DNA of 33,545 nt from CAYFQH01 sp964345215 (GTDB lineage Bacteria > Bacillota > Clostridia > Christensenellales > Aristaeellaceae), in contig CAYFQH010000021.1 in assembly GCA_964345215.1 (NCBI GenBank), positions 1 through 33,545 of the forward strand. Direction: 5' to 3'. The notes beneath the pieces are model-generated. The model made no database searches. It saw only the letters and a program-made list of their open reading frames with translations, and was not told the DNA's origin. Both the position numbers and the translations under genes were made by a program. Positions 18,001-25,581 of this stretch are shown in pieces (the first letter of the stretch is position 1; every line of letters starts with the position of its first letter).

Positions 18001-18761
18001 TTTTCATCAAGGGCAACTAAATGTTCCACGCTGCTGCGCATCCGAGCCGCTGCTTTTTTAAGGTTTATGCCTGTTAGCACCACCTCTGTTGCCGGGGCAA
18101 TGGTTACTTCGCTAATCATTTGCAGGCTCCGTTGGCTTAACACATCAAAAGCCCGGATGGAATCGATTTCATCATCAAAAAACTCAATGCGAATGCCGCT
18201 TGGCTCATTAGGCGGATACAGGTCAACAATAGCCCCCCGCATGGCACATTGCCCCTTGCCTTCAACCATGGCCACCCGTTCATAGCCGTTTTTGATCAGC
18301 TGTTCAATGAGCCCCTTTGGCGAAAATTCCTGCCCGGTCTCAAGGGTAATAAGGCTTTTAAAGAAATCTTTTTGGGGCACCATTTTATTGATCAGTGCTC
18401 CCGGAGCCACACACAATACACTTAGCTTGTTTTGGCTAATTTGAGCCATGGTATCCAGTCTGCGCCAGGTACTGTCGTGACTGGAAGCCCCCCGGCCAAA
18501 CTCGATATTTTGAGCAGGCAACAAAGCTACCTGCCCATCCAGCAGTTGGCTTATATCGTCAACCGCTCTTTGGGCATGTAGCTCGTTTGATGCAACGTAT
18601 ATAATTGGTTTTTTCAGCGCTTCATACAAGCCCGCAGCCAGGTAGGGCCGAAAGCCTTCGGCCATATCGTAGGTGGCAATTACCCCTGTTTCCCTTACCC
18701 CCTGCACCAACTCCTCCCAAGCCTTGGTGCCTTGTAAAGCCGAAAATAATCCTTTATTCAT
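15096..18761 (-). CDS. mfd: Transcription-repair coupling factor
   Basis: A 1221-residue ATP-driven DNA translocase that removes RNA polymerase stalled at lesions and recruits UvrA. The N-terminal UvrB-homology region (about 1-250) is followed by an acidic stretch (about 270-300, rich in Glu/Asp). The RNA polymerase-interacting CarD-like domain starts near 545 with LKEGDHVVHENHGIGIYQG and ends around YVPVDQMDRIQ. The RecG-like motor has the Walker A loop GDVGYGKT (701-708), TTILVQQH, the DEEQ box (802-805), the SATPIPRTL motif, and later ESGLDVPTANTLI and QLRGRVGRS. A C-terminal TRCF domain follows. Length is within the usual 1150-1220. The ATG has AGGAG upstream. It lies 27 bases downstream of pth, so purR, pth and mfd probably form one transcript. 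Confidence 0.98.
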   Translation of the reverse strand: MNKGLFSALQGTKAWEELVQGVRETGVIATYDMAEGFRPYLAAGLYEALKKPIIYVASNELHAQRAVDDISQLLDGQVALLPAQNIEFGRGASSHDSTWRRLDTMAQISQNKLSVLCVAPGALINKMVPQKDFFKSLITLETGQEFSPKGLIEQLIKNGYERVAMVEGKGQCAMRGAIVDLYPPNEPSGIRIEFFDDEIDSIRAFDVLSQRSLQMISEVTIAPATEVVLTGINLKKAAARMRSSVEHLVALDEKDSQAFGLDDFLPPLSAYDDQEDLPSFFDETSVRLPQEEQEEEERIPRAVPLMASPAKRLYGQVMEDADKIEEGFPFRKIQTWAHIIREDSQTLTQWMPEAIIMINQPDQVKERIDGHNHTFSEEFGAFLERFDAVGAQAGLLWQYDEVAERLQNRTVVTLSDFLRGMGQLKPKQVLSFESAGIPSYQSNLRRLAEDGRKWKEKGYSIVLLASSEARGRRLQKNLQELNFPALYTDKLSNNLILGEAFILPMNYNRGFVWDGGRFVLVSDGDIYGTGFQKRKSKKSAGEKITSFTQLKEGDHVVHENHGIGIYQGVTTLVSEGTKRDYILIQYQGNDKLYVPVDQMDRIQRFIGGQGQTPKINRLSGGEWQRQKGKVKASIKAMAFDLAALYAARQAIPGYAFTKDTPWQMSFEDNFPYELTADQEQSLGEIKQDMQTPINMDRLLCGDVGYGKTEVALRAAFKAVMDGKQVALLAPTTILVQQHFNTILKRLEGFPVTCDSLSRFKTPKEQKQVLQKLALGELDMVVGTHRLLGKDIHFKDLGLLIIDEEQRFGVAHKEIIKNLKKKVDVLAMSATPIPRTLHMSMIGIRDMSILETPPEERLPVQTHVVEYNDVHVRDVLLREIQRGGQVYFLYNRVQSIERFYQRIKKLVPEARIGIAHGQMRENALEDVMMDFYNGNYDVLLSTTIIESGLDVPTANTLIVYDADRFGLSQLYQLRGRVGRSNRQAYAYFTVRADKMLTETAQKRLTAIREFTEFGSGFRIAMRDLEIRGAGNVLGPEQHGQLSAVGYDLYVKLIEEAMAELKGGLLLPEEVETQIELSLDAYLPEEYIQDKQQRMEIYKKIAMVKNKEEKVDVEDEITDRFGDIPPSVENLLNVAYLKALARKLGVSLISRKKDNLLLRFDENYAPDPLKLVTSLEKAKNKRLSLAPTAPPSLVFSGKGEETERLVVQFSYALEDLLDRMKDE

Positions 18762-18788
18762 CTTTTTCTCCTGTAATATGGGTTACGG

Positions 18789-19358
18789 TTATTGATGGTT
18801 ATACTTTTGCATAACAAAATCAATTTCTTCTTCTTTTATAAAATCAATGGCCGCCTCAGCTGCCAGGGTATAGGCATCAAAGGCCACCTGCCGTTCTTGT
18901 TTTGTTTGGTATTGAGCCAGTACCCAGTCGGCCAACTCCCACTGGGGAGGCTTATTGCCAATCCCTACCCGAATCCGGGGAAAATCCTCGCTGCCCAAAT
19001 GGGCTAAAACAGAGCGCATACCGTTATGGGTGCCTGCTCCGCCTTTTGAGCGAATACGCACCTTCCCCGGGGGCAGGTCAATATCATCATATACAACCAG
19101 AAGGTTTTGAAGGGGCACTTTATACCAGTCAATCAATTGCCTTACACTTTGGCCGCTTAGGTTCATAAAGGTTTGGGGAAGGGCCAAAACCACTTTTTCA
19201 CTGCCGACTACCCCCTCCCCCACAAGGGCTTTAAACTTACTTTTATTGATGGCAATGCCTGTTTTACCTGAAACGATAGACAACACATCAAAGCCCACAT
19301 TATGGCGGCTATGTTCATACATTTTACCAGGATTGCCCAATCCCACAATAATTTTCAC
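18789..19358 (-). CDS. pth: Peptidyl-tRNA hydrolase
   Basis: A 189-residue cytoplasmic esterase that frees tRNA from peptidyl-tRNA dropped by stalled ribosomes. The family signature is complete: GLGNPGKMYEHSRHNVGFD with the catalytic His19, then LPQTFMNLSGQSV, YDDIDLPPGKVR and GGAGTHNGMRSV. Length agrees with bacterial Pth (about 185-195). The start is GTG with GGGAGG five bases upstream. A perfect 12-bp palindrome lies just before the ribosome binding site (19376-19402). In Bacillus the same gene (spoVC) sits between purR and mfd, but with yabJ, spoVG, glmU and prs also in the interval; here these are absent. Confidence 0.97.
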   Translation of the reverse strand: MKIIVGLGNPGKMYEHSRHNVGFDVLSIVSGKTGIAINKSKFKALVGEGVVGSEKVVLALPQTFMNLSGQSVRQLIDWYKVPLQNLLVVYDDIDLPPGKVRIRSKGGAGTHNGMRSVLAHLGSEDFPRIRVGIGNKPPQWELADWVLAQYQTKQERQVAFDAYTLAAEAAIDFIKEEEIDFVMQKYNHQ

Positions 19359-19375
19359 AGATTCCTCCCAGAAGA

Positions 19376-19402
19376 ATGGATTACAAAAAATTTGTAATCC
19401 AT
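19376..19402. promoter_or_regulatory. Perfect 12-bp inverted repeat upstream of pth
   Basis: Arms ATGGATTACAAA and TTTGTAATCCAT flank 3 bases. It lies between the purR stop (19452) and the pth ribosome binding site, about 17 bases before the GTG. It has no T-tract on the minus strand, so it is not a standard terminator; an operator or an mRNA hairpin controlling pth-mfd is possible. Confidence 0.5.
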
Positions 19403-19451
19403 ATTAATCAATCTATTCTATTGTACCTAATTCCTTTTCATTCGTAAATGG

Positions 19452-20279
19452 TTATTTTGCTAAGTGAAGCCAAGAAGAGGGACGTACTTTTGCCGCTTCC
19501 CCTTCGGCTCCCATGGGTTCTAAAATCATCAACGAGCGCTCCCCGTGAATGCGTTTTTCCGCAGGTTCCGCAGTGGACATCACAAAGGCAAGGCCCACCA
19601 CATCCACGTCAAACTCCTTCATTAAGTCAATCATGCCCCTGGCAGTGCCCCCTGCTTTTAAAAAGTCGTCTACTATCAAAGCTTTTTGCCCTGGCTGAAT
19701 AGAGCGCCTGGCAAGAGACATGCTTTCAATGCGGCTGGAAGAGCCGGACACATAGTTAATGTTTACCGCCGAGCCTTCGTATACCTTACTTGAACGCCTG
19801 GCGATAATCAAGGGCAAACCCAGGGCCCTTGCAGTCATTAACGCTACAGGTATGCCCTTTGTCTCCATGGTTAGCACAAAGTCCGGATTGGCATCATAAT
19901 AGGCCTGGGCCAAGATGATGCCCATTTTTTCAACAATTTGGGGCATGGATAAAATATCCGACAGGTATAAAAACCCCCCGGGTAATACCCGGTCGTGAGT
20001 ACTTAGCTTTACAGAAAGGTCACTGATGAAGCTATAAGCCTGTTCAGCTGAAAGCAGGGGCCTAAAGCGAACCCCGCCTGCTGCCCCCGCAAGGGTCTCC
20101 AACTTACCAAGTTCAAAATTTTCCAGCACCCGCTGCAAAATATCAATGTCTTCGCTCATGGTAGACTTGGCTGCCCCAAACAGATCACAAAAGTGTGACA
20201 AGGTAAAAAGTTTGTTTGGATTGCTTGAAAGAATCTGCATTGTTGCCGCGATCCGTTCATTTCTTCGGATTTTTTCCAT
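19452..20279 (-). CDS. purR: Pur operon repressor PurR (phosphoribosyltransferase fold)
   Basis: A 275-residue DNA-binding regulator of the Bacillus type, unrelated to E. coli PurR. Residues 1-75 form a winged-helix domain, with LSHFCDLFGAAKSTMSEDI as the likely recognition region. Residues 80-275 form a phosphoribosyltransferase-like domain that senses PRPP; the PRPP loop is ALIVDDFLKAGGTARGM (200-216). Known members repress purine synthesis and transport genes at paired PurBoxes when PRPP is low. A well-formed PurBox pair lies 40 bases upstream (20319-20362), so the gene is probably autoregulated. The ATG has GAGGTG five bases upstream. Length matches B. subtilis PurR (about 285). It heads a presumed purR-pth-mfd transcript. 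Confidence 0.97.
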   Translation of the reverse strand: MEKIRRNERIAATMQILSSNPNKLFTLSHFCDLFGAAKSTMSEDIDILQRVLENFELGKLETLAGAAGGVRFRPLLSAEQAYSFISDLSVKLSTHDRVLPGGFLYLSDILSMPQIVEKMGIILAQAYYDANPDFVLTMETKGIPVALMTARALGLPLIIARRSSKVYEGSAVNINYVSGSSSRIESMSLARRSIQPGQKALIVDDFLKAGGTARGMIDLMKEFDVDVVGLAFVMSTAEPAEKRIHGERSLMILEPMGAEGEAAKVRPSSWLHLAK

Positions 20280-20306
20280 CAGATCACCTCAATATTTACT
20301 TTTCCC

Positions 20307-20335
20307 ATCTTACCACATAAATGCGAATATTTCGA
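20307..20335 (-). promoter_or_regulatory. Candidate promoter of purR
   Basis: TCGAAA (20335-20330) and TAAGAT (20312-20307) on the minus strand, each 4/6, lie 17 bases apart. The -35 overlaps the proximal PurBox, as expected for a repressed promoter. Confidence 0.5.
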
Positions 20336-20362
20336 GTGTTATTTAAAATAATGTTCGTAAAT
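20319..20362. promoter_or_regulatory. PurBox pair (PurR operator)
   Basis: Two inverted 14-base boxes match the Bacillus consensus AWWWCCGAACWWTN. On the minus strand, ATTTACGAACATTA (20362-20349) differs at one position. On the plus strand, AAATGCGAATATTT (20319-20332) differs at two. They are separated by exactly 16 bases, the known spacing for high-affinity PurR binding. The pair overlaps the candidate purR promoter, indicating autoregulation. Confidence 0.85.
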
Positions 20363-20376
20363 ATCAGGTGGTCTTT

Positions 20377-21279
20377 TTACAGCTCGTAACCCAGGGTTCG
20401 CAGGTCGCCCTTGCGGTTGCGCCAATCTTCCCGCACTTTTACCCACAGTTGAAGGTTGATGTGCATACCTAAAAACCGCTCAATATCAAATCGGGCCTCC
20501 TGGCCGATTTTTTTAAGCATGGTCCCTTGTTTGCCAATAATAATGCGCTTGTGGCTTTCTTTTTCGCAGTATAGCGTTGCATGAATTTCCATAAAATCAT
20601 CATTTTTTTTATCCATGGCCAGCATTTCTATCCCAATGCCATGGGGAATTTCTTCCCGGAGGTGCTTCATGGCCTTTTCACGGATAAGCTCTGCACACAC
20701 CATCCGTTCCGGTTGATCGGTAATCATATCTTCCGGAAAGTACATGGGCCCTGCAGGTAAGAAGGATAAAAGGCTTTTTTCAAGCTGATCCACCCCATCA
20801 CCTGTGGCAGCGCTGATCGGAATAATGGCATCATAACCCATTTGGGAAAACTCATCCATAAGGGCCAAGAGTTTTTCTTTTACCAGCAAATCTACCTTGT
20901 TTAAAACTAATACTTTGGGAATTTTTTTCTTTCCCATGTCTTCTACAATCGTACGATCATGGTTGCCCACGGCGCCGCTGTCGACCATGACCACTAAAAC
21001 ATCCATGCCATCCATGGCCTCTTTAATCGACTGGAGCATATAATTACCCAACTTGGTTCTGGCCGTGTGCATGCCGGGGGTGTCTAAAAAAACCATTTGG
21101 TAATCCTCTTTTGTTTTAATCCCCATAATTCGATTGCGGGTGGTTTGGGGCCTATCGGAAACGATGGCCACTTTTTCACCTACAAAGCGGTTAAGCAAGG
21201 TGGATTTGCCTACATTTGGCCTGCCTACAATCGCAATAAAACCCGAGCGGAAATCCCCTTTTAACTGTTCGTTTTCCAT
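20377..21279 (-). CDS. era: GTPase Era
   Basis: A 300-residue essential GTPase that binds the 3' end of 16S rRNA during 30S assembly. G1 is GRPNVGKST (19-27); the switch region RPQTTRNRIMGI, G3 DTPG and G4 NKVD follow in order. The C-terminal KH domain has the IIGKQGTMLKKIG loop that grips RNA. Length is typical. The ribosome binding site is weak (GATGAG), which suggests translation may depend partly on the upstream gene, 49 bases away. It is the last gene of the deoB-to-era run. In many Firmicutes recO follows era; here the next gene is purR with its own promoter. Confidence 0.98.
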   Translation of the reverse strand: MENEQLKGDFRSGFIAIVGRPNVGKSTLLNRFVGEKVAIVSDRPQTTRNRIMGIKTKEDYQMVFLDTPGMHTARTKLGNYMLQSIKEAMDGMDVLVVMVDSGAVGNHDRTIVEDMGKKKIPKVLVLNKVDLLVKEKLLALMDEFSQMGYDAIIPISAATGDGVDQLEKSLLSFLPAGPMYFPEDMITDQPERMVCAELIREKAMKHLREEIPHGIGIEMLAMDKKNDDFMEIHATLYCEKESHKRIIIGKQGTMLKKIGQEARFDIERFLGMHINLQLWVKVREDWRNRKGDLRTLGYEL

Positions 21280-21328
21280 ATTTTCTCATCTACTCTTTCC
21301 TGTTTTTCTATCTTGTTTATTCTATTCA

Positions 21329-22225
21329 TTAGGCCAGGTCTTTGGGCCCAAAACCATGGGGAAACAAAGTGTCCAAACTGCTTTGAGCTACCTGGTTATC
21401 GCCCCAGGTTACCAGCACCCGTATATCCGGGGCAAACTCGTTTAGCACTTGCCTACAGGCCCCACAGGGCCAAGGGGCGGAATTTTTAGACGCAATGGCA
21501 ATGGCCTCAAACTCGGTTACCCCCTCACTAACCGCTTTAAAAACAGCCGTTCGTTCCCCGCAGTTGCTTAGCCCAAAGGAGGCATTTTCGATATTACAGC
21601 CTAAAAACACCCTGCCGTCTTTACTTAAAAGGGCAGAGCCAACCGGGTAATTGGAATAAGGGGAATAAGATCGCTCCATGGCCTGCTTAGCCAGCAAAAC
21701 CAACTGTTGGTCGGTTATTTTTTCTTTTTCTTCACGGCCAAGGCCCATCATGTTTAACGCCTTTTCTTCCATTATTCTCATCTCCTGCTTTTCATTTTCG
21801 TTTATATGGTCATAGCCCAACAGATGAAACACCCCATGGGCACACAGGTACGCCGCCTCCCGCTCCAAAGCGTGTCCGTATTCCACCGCCTGGCTGATGA
21901 TGTGCTGCATTGAAAAAAACAAGTCACCCAGCATTACGGCCTTCAGGCTGTCATCGTAATTGACCCGCAAGCTTCTAGCTGCTTCATTTGCCTTTTTACC
22001 CTCAGGGTAATTGATTTGAGGAAAGGATAAAACATCCGTTGCCAGATTGATGCCCCGATAAAGACCATTTAGCCTTTGAATTTCTCTTTCATTTACAATA
22101 TGCACACCCATGCCGCAGGGCAAGGCCACCCCTTCTGCCACCAGGGCGCAGTCTGCTGCCAGCTGCATCAACTGATAAATTTGGCTTGTTGCCAGGCTGG
22201 TTTGAATGTTCCATTCAATTTTCAT
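21329..22225 (-). CDS. ybeY: Fusion of endoribonuclease YbeY and cytidine deaminase
   Basis: A 298-residue two-domain protein. Residues 1-165 are YbeY, a zinc RNase for 16S rRNA maturation and ribosome quality control, with the metal triad in HGVFHLLGYDH (His130, His134, His140). Residues 168-298 are a homotetramer-type cytidine deaminase (Cdd), which converts cytidine to uridine: SPYSNYPVGSALL, NCGERTA (zinc Cys222 and catalytic Glu224) and PCGACRQV (zinc Cys254 and Cys257). Both active sites look intact. The reading frame is continuous with a short charged joint (GLGREEKEKITDQQ). In Bacillus the order is ybeY-dgkA-cdd-era, so dgkA has been lost and the flanking genes joined. The ribosome binding site AGGAG overlaps the pgpH stop codon. 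Confidence 0.95.
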   Translation of the reverse strand: MKIEWNIQTSLATSQIYQLMQLAADCALVAEGVALPCGMGVHIVNEREIQRLNGLYRGINLATDVLSFPQINYPEGKKANEAARSLRVNYDDSLKAVMLGDLFFSMQHIISQAVEYGHALEREAAYLCAHGVFHLLGYDHINENEKQEMRIMEEKALNMMGLGREEKEKITDQQLVLLAKQAMERSYSPYSNYPVGSALLSKDGRVFLGCNIENASFGLSNCGERTAVFKAVSEGVTEFEAIAIASKNSAPWPCGACRQVLNEFAPDIRVLVTWGDNQVAQSSLDTLFPHGFGPKDLA

Positions 22226-22240
22226 AAAAAGTCTACACTC

Positions 22241-24556
22241 CTAGGATTGGCTATCCTTTTTTTCATCATTTTTATTATTTTTACTGTTCTCCCTTTGATC
22301 TTTTTCATCGTTTTCAACATTTCTATTGTTCATATCATTTTTATTTTCTATATCAGCGCTGTCCTTTTGGCCTTCTTCCTGGTGTAGGAGCTCTTCCTTC
22401 TTTTGAGCCGGCAATTGTGCCGCCGCCTCTTTTATAAAGTCGCTGGGGTACTCAATCCGCTCGTGGTACACCCCGGATAAAACAGTTTCAAAGGCGCTGC
22501 ACATTTTGTCTATATCCCCTAGTGTTAAGGGGGCCCTGCTCATTTGCCCGTCTTCAATTTTTCCGCTGACTAACTCTTTAATAAATTGGTGTACCTTTTT
22601 TTTTGTAGGTTCCTGCATCGAGCGTACCGCTGCCTCCACCGTGTCAGCAAACATGATAATGGCGCTTTCTCTGGTAGAAGGTTTAGGCCCGTCGTAGCGA
22701 AAATCATTGATATCTACTGGTTTTCCTTCAGCCTGGCGAAGGGCTTCGTTGTAAAAATAGCCTACCGCTGTGTTGCCATGGTGTTCAATAATAATCTTTT
22801 GAATTTCTTCCGGCAGCCTGTATTGTTTTGCCATGGCCAGTCCATCTCTTCCATGGGCCATAATGATAGTGGCAGACATGTACGGTTCCATCTTATCATG
22901 GGGGTTCTCACCCAGCTGGTTTTCTTTAAAATAGGCAGGCCGCTTCAGTTTACCCACATCGTGAAAGTAAGCCCCGGTACGTACAAGCGCACTGTTTGCC
23001 CCAATGGCATCGGCTGCAGCCTCAGCCAGGTTGGCCACAACAATAGAGTGATAGTAAGTACCCGGTGCTTCTAAAATCAACTTGCGCAAAAGAGGATGCT
23101 TGGGGTTTGCCAACTCCAGCAGTTTGCTTGGGGTAGCCAGATTAAAAACAAGTTCAAACAACAGCTGCAGGGTTAGGGCAACAATGGTGCCGACCATACC
23201 CCCAGTCGCATATATCAGCCCACTTTGAGCAGCGGCAGACAGGTCGTTGTTGGTCATTAGTCCTACACCCACCACCACAACCAGGCTAGCCACAGCCCCG
23301 CAAAAGCCGCTCAACAAAACCATAAGCCGTTGGGGTTTGGCCTTGAGCATATAAATGGCAATGTTGCCGCCAATGATGGAGGTAAGCAAAACCCGCACAA
23401 TTTCTGTGTTGAAGGAAACATTGCCTCCGGCAGGAATAATGCTGATAATCAAAGCCAGCATCAAATTGCCGGTAACAGCCACCTGGGTTGAAAACAAGCC
23501 GGCCAACATAAGCCCACCCATAATAACGGGAATAATGTTTTTGTTCACACTCATACATAAAATGGTAACCGCCACGGTAATGACCATTACCAGCATAAAA
23601 ACCAAAGTTTTTTTAGCAGAGAAGAGTACATCCTGCTTTAATAACTCAAGGAGCAAAAGCCCCATTGCCATAATCATTACTATTAAAATAACCGCTCCAA
23701 CATAGTTAGTTACATTAACATCCTTATCTGTTAAAAGCCCAAGGCTGCGCAGCATCTCCAGTTGATTGCGTTCCACCCGTTCCCCGGCAACAACAATATT
23801 TTGCCCCTGGGTGTACACCACCGGCTCTACGGCCTCCATGGCCTCAATCTTAAGCTGCTGGGTGCTTTTTTCATCAACAACAAAGTTTGGCTCCACCACA
23901 TGGCGTAAAACCGGTGTAACTACGTTAAGCAAAAGGTTTGTATCAACCTTTACACCAATGAGCCTTTGCATGTTTTGAATGGAATCGCTTAATTTATCAT
24001 CACGGATGGAGGAGTTATAGGAAGATTGAAGGGTAACGCTGGTCTCCGTATAGGCCAGGTTTATTTTTTCTTTTGTGCTGTTTAGCAAAATGGTTATTTG
24101 ATAATCGCTTAAGCTTAAATCTGGCAATAGTTTTTTAGCCTGGCTTAGCTCATCAGCGTTAAAGGTATTCTTTCCTTCGGTTTTCTCAAGCAGGTCGGCC
24201 CCGTAAGCCTGGGCTAAAAAAATTTGATCAAAAGTTTTATCCAGGTTTTCCATCACCCGCTCTTTAACCCCTTCTACCTGATGGTAGGAGGGTTCCACGT
24301 TTTTCGACGCGGCCTCTTTGGTCTTTTGAGTGGTAATCTCATCTACCACTTCTTTTGTAGCCGTAATGGTTTTAGGGGCAATCTGCCCTACTTTTAAATC
24401 GTGGCGCTCGGGAGTAATGGCAAAGCAAATCATCACACCGATTAAAAGGGTGCCAATAACAGCAATGGCATAGGATTCGAGGTTACGCCTGTTCACCATG
24501 TTTTCGAAACGCTTTTTTAAATTCATTTTTTTGTGGGTATTACTATTTTTGTACAC
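22241..24556 (-). CDS. pgpH: 7TM-HD family cyclic-di-AMP phosphodiesterase (PgpH/YqfF)
   Basis: A 771-residue membrane protein. One membrane segment (about 28-46) leads into a large external domain (about 50-275), then seven membrane segments (about 283-475), then a cytoplasmic HD domain with YYHS (His503) and FHDVGK (His532, Asp533), later AHGRDG and EHHGNT. This is the layout of Listeria PgpH, which hydrolyses c-di-AMP to pApA. The last 55 residues are a low-complexity Asn/Lys/Asp/Glu tail beyond the HD domain. The start is GTG with AGGTGG upstream; an internal ATG at 24526 lacks a ribosome binding site. It sits between phoH and ybeY, the usual position in Firmicutes. Confidence 0.96.
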   Translation of the reverse strand: MYKNSNTHKKMNLKKRFENMVNRRNLESYAIAVIGTLLIGVMICFAITPERHDLKVGQIAPKTITATKEVVDEITTQKTKEAASKNVEPSYHQVEGVKERVMENLDKTFDQIFLAQAYGADLLEKTEGKNTFNADELSQAKKLLPDLSLSDYQITILLNSTKEKINLAYTETSVTLQSSYNSSIRDDKLSDSIQNMQRLIGVKVDTNLLLNVVTPVLRHVVEPNFVVDEKSTQQLKIEAMEAVEPVVYTQGQNIVVAGERVERNQLEMLRSLGLLTDKDVNVTNYVGAVILIVMIMAMGLLLLELLKQDVLFSAKKTLVFMLVMVITVAVTILCMSVNKNIIPVIMGGLMLAGLFSTQVAVTGNLMLALIISIIPAGGNVSFNTEIVRVLLTSIIGGNIAIYMLKAKPQRLMVLLSGFCGAVASLVVVVGVGLMTNNDLSAAAQSGLIYATGGMVGTIVALTLQLLFELVFNLATPSKLLELANPKHPLLRKLILEAPGTYYHSIVVANLAEAAADAIGANSALVRTGAYFHDVGKLKRPAYFKENQLGENPHDKMEPYMSATIIMAHGRDGLAMAKQYRLPEEIQKIIIEHHGNTAVGYFYNEALRQAEGKPVDINDFRYDGPKPSTRESAIIMFADTVEAAVRSMQEPTKKKVHQFIKELVSGKIEDGQMSRAPLTLGDIDKMCSAFETVLSGVYHERIEYPSDFIKEAAAQLPAQKKEELLHQEEGQKDSADIENKNDMNNRNVENDEKDQRENSKNNKNDEKKDSQS

Positions 24557-24585
24557 TTAAACCACCTTTAATTTTGCAACTCGTT

Positions 24586-25566
24586 TTATGATCCAGTGTA
24601 GTTTTCATAAGCATTAACAATAGACTGAACCAACTCATGGCGGACCACGTCGCTTTTTGTAAGGCGAACAATGCCAATGCCCGAAACATTTTTTAATACA
24701 TCCAAGGCTTCAATCAACCCCGACTTCTTCCCCGGCGGCAAGTCCATTTGAGTAATATCCCCGGTGATGACCATTTTGGTATTAAAGCCAAGGCGGGTTA
24801 AAAACATTTTCATCTGCTCCGTGGTTGTGTTTTGGGCCTCGTCAAGAATAACAAAAGAGTCGGACAGGGTTCTACCCCGCATATAAGCCAAGGGGGCTAC
24901 TTCGATCATGCCCTTTTCAGCCATACGTTGGTAGGCCTCAGCTCCCATCATTTCGTACAGGGCATCAAACAAAGGGCGTAAGTAAGGGTCTACCTTCTGG
25001 GCCAGGTCGCCAGGTAAAAAGCCCAACTTCTCTCCGGCTTCCACTGCAGGCCTGGTTAGTACAATTCGCTCAATTTCCTTATTTTTAAGGGCAACCACAG
25101 CCATGGCCATGGCCAAATAGGTTTTTCCTGTGCCGGCAGGGCCAATGCCAAAGGTGAGCACCTTGTTTTTAATACTTTTTACATATTCCCTTTGCCCCAG
25201 GGTTTTGGCTTTGATTTTTTTCCCCCGATAGGTTACGGCCACCACTTCTTTAAGCATATCCGTCAGCTCATCCAGCCTGTTTTCCTTTGCCAAGGCAATG
25301 ACATAATGGATACGGCTAATGTCTACCGTTTCGTTTTTTTCAATCAGCTCAAGTAGCTTTTCAATGGCCGCCTTTGCAATTTGGGTGTTTTCGCTTGCAC
25401 CAGTAATTGCCAATTCCCGATCTTTTAAAAACAGCTTTGTACCCGTTTCATTTTCAATGGCTGCAAGGTGCTTGTCGTTTGTGCCAAAGAGCCTGGTATA
25501 GCTGCCAAGCTCATCTATTTTAACGGTTACGGGGTCATTTGGCTGTAATTGCAACAATCCATTCAT
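24586..25566 (-). CDS. phoH: PhoH-like P-loop ATPase
   Basis: A 326-residue cytoplasmic ATPase of the PhoH family. An N-terminal KH-like/PIN-less region (1-110) is followed by the ATPase: Walker A GPAGTGKT (142-149), LTRPAVEAGEKLGFLPGDL, and Walker B FVILDEAQNTT (about 234-244), then ITGDITQMDLP. Members are tied by genome context to YbeY and RNA metabolism, but the exact reaction is unsettled. It is 29 bases upstream of pgpH and 15 downstream of punA. The ribosome binding site AGGAG ends only about one base before the annotated ATG; a TTG at codon 4 would have a normal spacing of about 10, so the true start may be slightly later. Confidence 0.95.
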   Translation of the reverse strand: MNGLLQLQPNDPVTVKIDELGSYTRLFGTNDKHLAAIENETGTKLFLKDRELAITGASENTQIAKAAIEKLLELIEKNETVDISRIHYVIALAKENRLDELTDMLKEVVAVTYRGKKIKAKTLGQREYVKSIKNKVLTFGIGPAGTGKTYLAMAMAVVALKNKEIERIVLTRPAVEAGEKLGFLPGDLAQKVDPYLRPLFDALYEMMGAEAYQRMAEKGMIEVAPLAYMRGRTLSDSFVILDEAQNTTTEQMKMFLTRLGFNTKMVITGDITQMDLPPGKKSGLIEALDVLKNVSGIGIVRLTKSDVVRHELVQSIVNAYENYTGS

Positions 25567-25581
25567 TCTCCTATCTTTTTG

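Noticed and set aside
22586..23074. Plus-strand open frame of 162 residues opposite pgpH
   Set aside because: It is the antisense of a well-conserved gene, has no ribosome binding site and no recognisable motif. The same applies to the other open frames opposite real genes, such as those at 4308-4769 and 16093-16557.
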